Positions 38,701-44,700 of a stretch of DNA of 64,000 nucleotides are shown here, piece after piece. The stretch lies in contig OU452227.1 in assembly GCA_911728455.2 (NCBI GenBank), forward strand, positions 16,756,110-16,820,109, written 5' to 3'. The first letter of the stretch is position 1, and the number at the start of each line of letters is the position of its first letter. Under the pieces are notes generated by a model, which searched no databases, was not told the DNA's origin, and saw only the letters and a list, made by a program, of their open reading frames with translations. Made by a program: the position numbers and the translations under genes. This DNA is from Marthasterias glacialis (taxonomy: Eukaryota > Echinodermata > Asteroidea > Forcipulatida > Asteriidae).

Positions 38701-41700
38701 CCTTTGCTCACATTTAACCTGTATCAGGATTTCATACACACATTGACGTAAGTTTCAGTCTTTATGTTTTAATATTCTGAAGAAACAGAACAAAATGCAA
38801 TGGAATGTCACTATTTCCACTGGCCTTGGGACATACAAGAAATGTAGTTCAGCTTTTTATTGTTTACTCTTAGATTATTGAATGTTGACCCAAATCACCT
38901 GTCGTCATCACAATAATCTTGATTGCACCATTTTGGGAGTCAGTGTCCCCATGTGGTATACAGTATAGTACGCTGCATTTACATGATTACAAGTTGACTC
39001 CCACAGTGGCGAGCGTGACAGCAGTAACCGCATGTGACGTTGGTGCAAGGATTCCATACCAGCTCTTTTCAGAACCACCACAACTTATAAGAGAGATTTG
39101 TGTACATGGTCTTACTGCAAACCTTACTAGATTGAATATACTCCATTAAACATAAGCACTTCCCAATACTCAATCCAATCCAAACATTGTTATCTCTGAT
39201 GGAGTGCCTTTGATTGGTCTCAAAGTCAGTCTGTAACATAAAAGTGTGGTAGAGTGTTGTGGCTAAGTGGTCTGGTACACTGGTTTCAAGCTCTGGTGTT
39301 CAGTGTCAGAGTGTGGGTTTGGTTCTAGGTCATAGCACTTTTATGTCCCAAACCATAATTGCTTTGTCCTTCAGATGGGTTGTTGTGTAATGCACTAAAA
39401 ACTAAAAAATTGAACGGGTAGAATCCAACTGCTGTCTGTGATGCTATTTACATGTTTTAGCACAGCATATGCTGTACAATACATGTACATGTTTGTGACT
39501 TATTGGAATTTTATTGTGCATTGCTCCAGATTGAAAGACAAAGACCAGAAGTTACAGGCACTTTGGACTATAGTCAACAATCTTCCTAAAGCTAACTACA
39601 ATAACTTCAAATACCTCATCAAGTTCCTGTATAAAGTTGCTAGTAGGAGTGAGCATAATAAGATGAATTCATCTAACTTGTCTCTAGTAGTTGGTCCTAA
39701 TTGTCTCTGGTCGGAGGAAGATGGAGGGTAAGTCAGTCAGTATTTATTTTATCGGTCACACCACAAACCGTTGTATCGTGCTCTACAGCCAAAATTCAGT
39801 GTTTGGAAAAATTCACGTTCAAAGTTGAACTATTTTTCAAATTGCTGTTTCAGAGACTGCCTACAGTTAAAAAAAAAATTTAAACCAAAATATAGCCGAC
39901 TTCTTTATTCGTACAGAATTGTCAAACTGTATTAATCATGCAACTGTTTTGATGAGTTATTAATTCCTAAACGGATAAGTCACTTTGTGAAAAAGAAAAA
40001 ACGAGAAGTGAATGTAGAGTGCTGTGTACAAACCAAGCATGATGAAATAAGTCGCTTCTTGAAAACTCATACATGTAGGTCAATGAATACACTTCATGAA
40101 ACAGCATGAGTCAAACTGCACAATAGCCAAAAAATGTTAAAATTCTGAGTGCCATCTGATCTGTTTGTGTGGGTGAAACAAAGCATTACATAGCGTGTGC
40201 ATGCTTTGTGCACACTCAGCAGTAGAATGTCTGGGCAACCTTTGTCCCTGTATGGTGTGTTTTAACCTTGCCCATTTGCAGGCTCAAAAAGTATTTTTGT
40301 GGATTTTTTGATCGAAATAAAGTTGACACTTGATACATGCAACAGTTTGTCCAACCATGGAGGTAGAAACTAAATGAGCCAACAGTACTGTAAGGCTGAT
40401 TTTACATCCATTAATAATTCCGAATTTACGTCAACAAATTGCCCGCAAAATTCATCACTGTCATTTCAAGGCTTACCCACAATGACCACTAAGCCTTGTT
40501 CTTGGAAATTATACTTGTTGTTGCTTATGACATCATTTTTAAATCAAGACATCACCCATGCAATCCTCATCTCGCGTCTTGGACATTCCTTGTGCCTTTG
40601 TGCCCCATTCTAGACTCACCTCTCATATACCTATGAGCTAGGTCTAGCACCTATGCATCAATGTGTATCACACTACAATAATTTTAAGTAAAATAAGTTT
40701 TGGACCACAACCTATATTCTTGTGCTTTATTTGTGTAATTATCCACACTCTACTCCACTCACACACTCAAGAATGGAGTTACCCGTCTATGATGAACCAG
40801 AGGAACTTCAGCAAAGACTTATTCTATGTGTTACACCATATTGGTTTAATAACCTCATCCTGCAACATGTTGGCATTGGCTTAATACAAATAGTTTCTGA
40901 TCAGCAGAGTGTGAGTTCCAGTCCTGGTCTTGACACTTGTGTCCTTAAGCAAGGCACCTAACCATTACTGCTTCTTCCTTCAGATGGGACATTAAGCCAG
41001 AGGTCCCGTGTGTTGTGTAATGCATGTAAAATAAGACAGTACTCTTATCGTTAAGAGAAGGGGTTTGCCCCGTTGTTTTCTGGCGTGCTTGGCTGCAGAT
41101 TGCGCCATAGCACTGACCTTGTAAATACTTAAATAAATGGGTCTTATAACTCAAGTGCTTTGAGATGTCCTTGGGTGTGATAAAGCGCTGCATAAGAACT
41201 GTGTATTATTATCATTAGTATTTTACTTTGTTCAAATGCAACAAATTATCCCAAGATGTAATGTTGTCCTATGGAGTGGATTATATCTACATTGAATGTT
41301 ACCTTAAATGATTGTTTATTCCTACAGGATGTCTGTTACAAGTACTGGTGTATCTGCCACCATCATTGAGTCTTTCATTACATATGCAGATTGGTTCTTC
41401 CCTGAAGGTAAATTTCAATTGTTGTTGAGTTGGTATCCAAATTGATGGCTTTGGCACTGGCTATGGCCAATTCTTTATCGTTGTCATTGCAGCCAGCGTC
41501 TGTAGCCATTGCCGAAGTGACTTGATTCGGACTGGCCTACATGTATAATAAATTAACGTTCCTAAAGCCATTTTATACGAACAACATGATCTTCCTTGAC
41601 ATTAAAAACTGAGATTTTTGAGGAAGATCCGTGAAAGTTAAACTTATTTCAATGATTTGAGCTGAATATTTAAAATCTATTAAAAAAATGATGCTTTATT

Positions 41701-44700
41701 GCACAACAATGCATGATAATTCGACACTAGTGAGATTATCAGCACTCTTCCCTTCTAACTTATAATTAGTCCATCTTGAACTGTCAGTCCAATTCAATGA
41801 ACTTAATTTGTAAAATAATGGTGCTGTACACACAATGTATAAATTGTACTGGTGTGGTGGACAGTGCATGTATGTTGACAAGACCTATGTCATCTTGGTA
41901 CATATGTCATACATGGTAATTATTACTTGCTCTATTTTGTCTAATGAAGACTGAAGTATTCATTTACCCTGAACAGTCAATGATTGTATTAAATATGGTG
42001 GACTGACAATTCCGGATGGGCTTGAATTTAATTATGAAAGGGTTTTTGTGAAAATAATACTATGATCAGACTCCAAATTGAATCCCTGTTAGATCATGTA
42101 GTGTTTCAGCACTCCAATATAACCATCACAGGTATGTGGTATTAGCAGTTTCTTTTCTCTGTGTCTGTAGAAATTAATTTCTCTATCACAAGACCAAAGT
42201 CTAACTCGTTCTCGGAAACAACTCAAAGTGTGGAAGGGAGTGATAATGCCACCTCATCTGTTAGTGTGACGGCAAGTCCTGCACCCAATGTGGACACTCA
42301 ACACAGTCCAGCTGTAACCGTAAGCGCGACTCATTCTAGTCCAGCCCAACATACTCCGGGTCTAACAGCAACTTCACCACAACTTGATACGAGCATCTCG
42401 CCATTGCAGCATAGTGTTTTGAGTGACAAGTTAGTTATTTCAATATTAGCTTATATTTTGTTTTAGAAACACCTTTATGCACCCAAACCTTTCTTCTGTT
42501 CACACGTCCCCCAACTATGGTTTAAATTTGTAGAATCATGATGCATGTAATAATTTGTTTTCTTCAATTAACTTTTGCATGATTTAGTTCCACTTGCTTG
42601 GGAAAGTTTAATTTATGGAAGTTAACATTTGATTAAGAGATTTGGCTGTAGATGTAATGTGTCTGGATTGTTAATTAACAGAAGGCAGCTTTGCTGCTTG
42701 CGCATGTGAAAAGTGAAATGCCATTTTGCATGCAACCTCATCCTCTTTAGCCTTTCACACATACATGTCCAATGCAATGGGTTCTTGTACCACCTGATAT
42801 GGTTAGTCAAATTTGACTCTGCCGTTTCTTAAAAAAAAAAAAAATAAATAAATAAAATTCACATCCATTGAGGGTAAAAATTGCAGAATCTTTACTTTTT
42901 GGGGATTAAAAAACTTCTGTTTGTTTTATTTTTAGATACTTTAGTTTTTGTTCTTAGTTTTCAGGTGGTATGATGAGGAAATATTGTCACAAAGATACTC
43001 GGCTTTTGAGACCACAAAATGTAAACCGTTCCCTGTTTTAAGGGTGTCAAATTTGATAGTTGCCAGTATGTTTGATTTAATTTCCTTCTCTCCCCATTAC
43101 ACAAAATCAATTGAGATAAAACTATATTTTAGAAATGTTTTTTAACCTCTTGTACAAACCCATTCCGATAAAAGCTCTTACATTTTGAAATTATGACTTG
43201 GTAAACTTGCATCCAGTTTGACATCTTGTACAATATCAGGTTATTATAATGACAAGATTATTCCATTTAACCACTTCCATGTGACATAATTGGAATATGT
43301 TAGCTTGGTAAACTTCGATTTTTCAAACAGTTTGACTTGAAAACTGCCAATAATGTGCATTGCAGGAAAATTTGCAGTAAACAGTGCAAGGAATGAGGGA
43401 AGTCTAATATGAATGATGCTACCTGTTTAATTGAAGAGGAAAAGAGATGTTGATGTACAGGAATACCATCTAACCCGAGTTTAGTCAAAGACCATTACAT
43501 ACAAGAAGAATTTGGGTGAATGTTAATATTTATGGTATTTCCCTTAGTGAATCACCCTCTGGCCAGAAGCATATCAAACGGAGAGCCCCTGCCCCACCTC
43601 AAGAAGCAACAGTAGAGAGCATACTAGAAAGGTCCAGATCTCTGGAAAGGGGGCTTAAGGTACCTCCAAAAATTCCCCCTAAAACTAGTCTTCGGAGGGT
43701 GCAAAGTCACTCTGTTAAGCATGATGCATGACAAGGTAGTTTTTATCAGCCAACTTTCCTCTTAGTTTTTTAAAACATCATGCTTTGCATGCTGGGTGAA
43801 ATGCCAAGGCCTCAAATGGTTCGCTTCATTGCTAAGATTAACATTAGAACAATGCTTATTTTTTTATGGAACTAAAAGTTCATGGGAAACATAGACACGA
43901 TCCAAGGTCACTAATTCATTTAAATGATAATCATGCACTTATTTAGAGTGAAATTAAAAAATTGATTTATTTTAATTTTTTTACAAAATAATTTTGACAT
44001 TGTTTCATATCTTAAGGCAAAGCCTTGTGATATGAAGAGACTTGCCAGTATCACTCTCATTATATCATATTCAATTACAAACAATTGAAATAATATATTA
44101 TTGCATCCGTTATTGGTTAGTTTTCCCCATGATCGTGTGCATTGAACTAAATATATACTTGTGTGTGTAACAGGCATTCTCAACTGTGATGGACATCAAC
44201 AGATCAAGGGGAATAATGGTTTTCACTATAAACTGATTCATGGAATAAAAAAAAACAAAAAAACTTGTCTCTCTGCCAAGTTGTAAGCCAGATTTGCAAA
44301 AGTTTTGCTTGCAGAATTAGCGACTGTTGCTATGGACATCCTATGCTTCAGTGTTTGTTCACGTGACAATCAAGCCACAGCCGCAGTCAATAATAGAGAC
44401 ATGGCTTTATTGAGCAGTGTTAGTGCAGAACTAGTGTTAGTGCATAACTAGTGTTAGTGCATTACTAGTGTTAGTGCATAACTAGTGTTAGTGGAAAGCT
44501 GTAGAAACTACTTCAGGCTTTCATGCTGATGATGCTTTTCTTTTGTTGTGTGTTTTGTCAATGTGTCGAACTCATTGTTACTAACCGAGCTAACTATAAC
44601 TATGCAATTGCACGTTTTTCACACATCATGGTTTCTGCACGTAACAGTGATTTCATTTACTAATTTGACTAATGACTTGTAAAGACGTGTCAGACCTGAG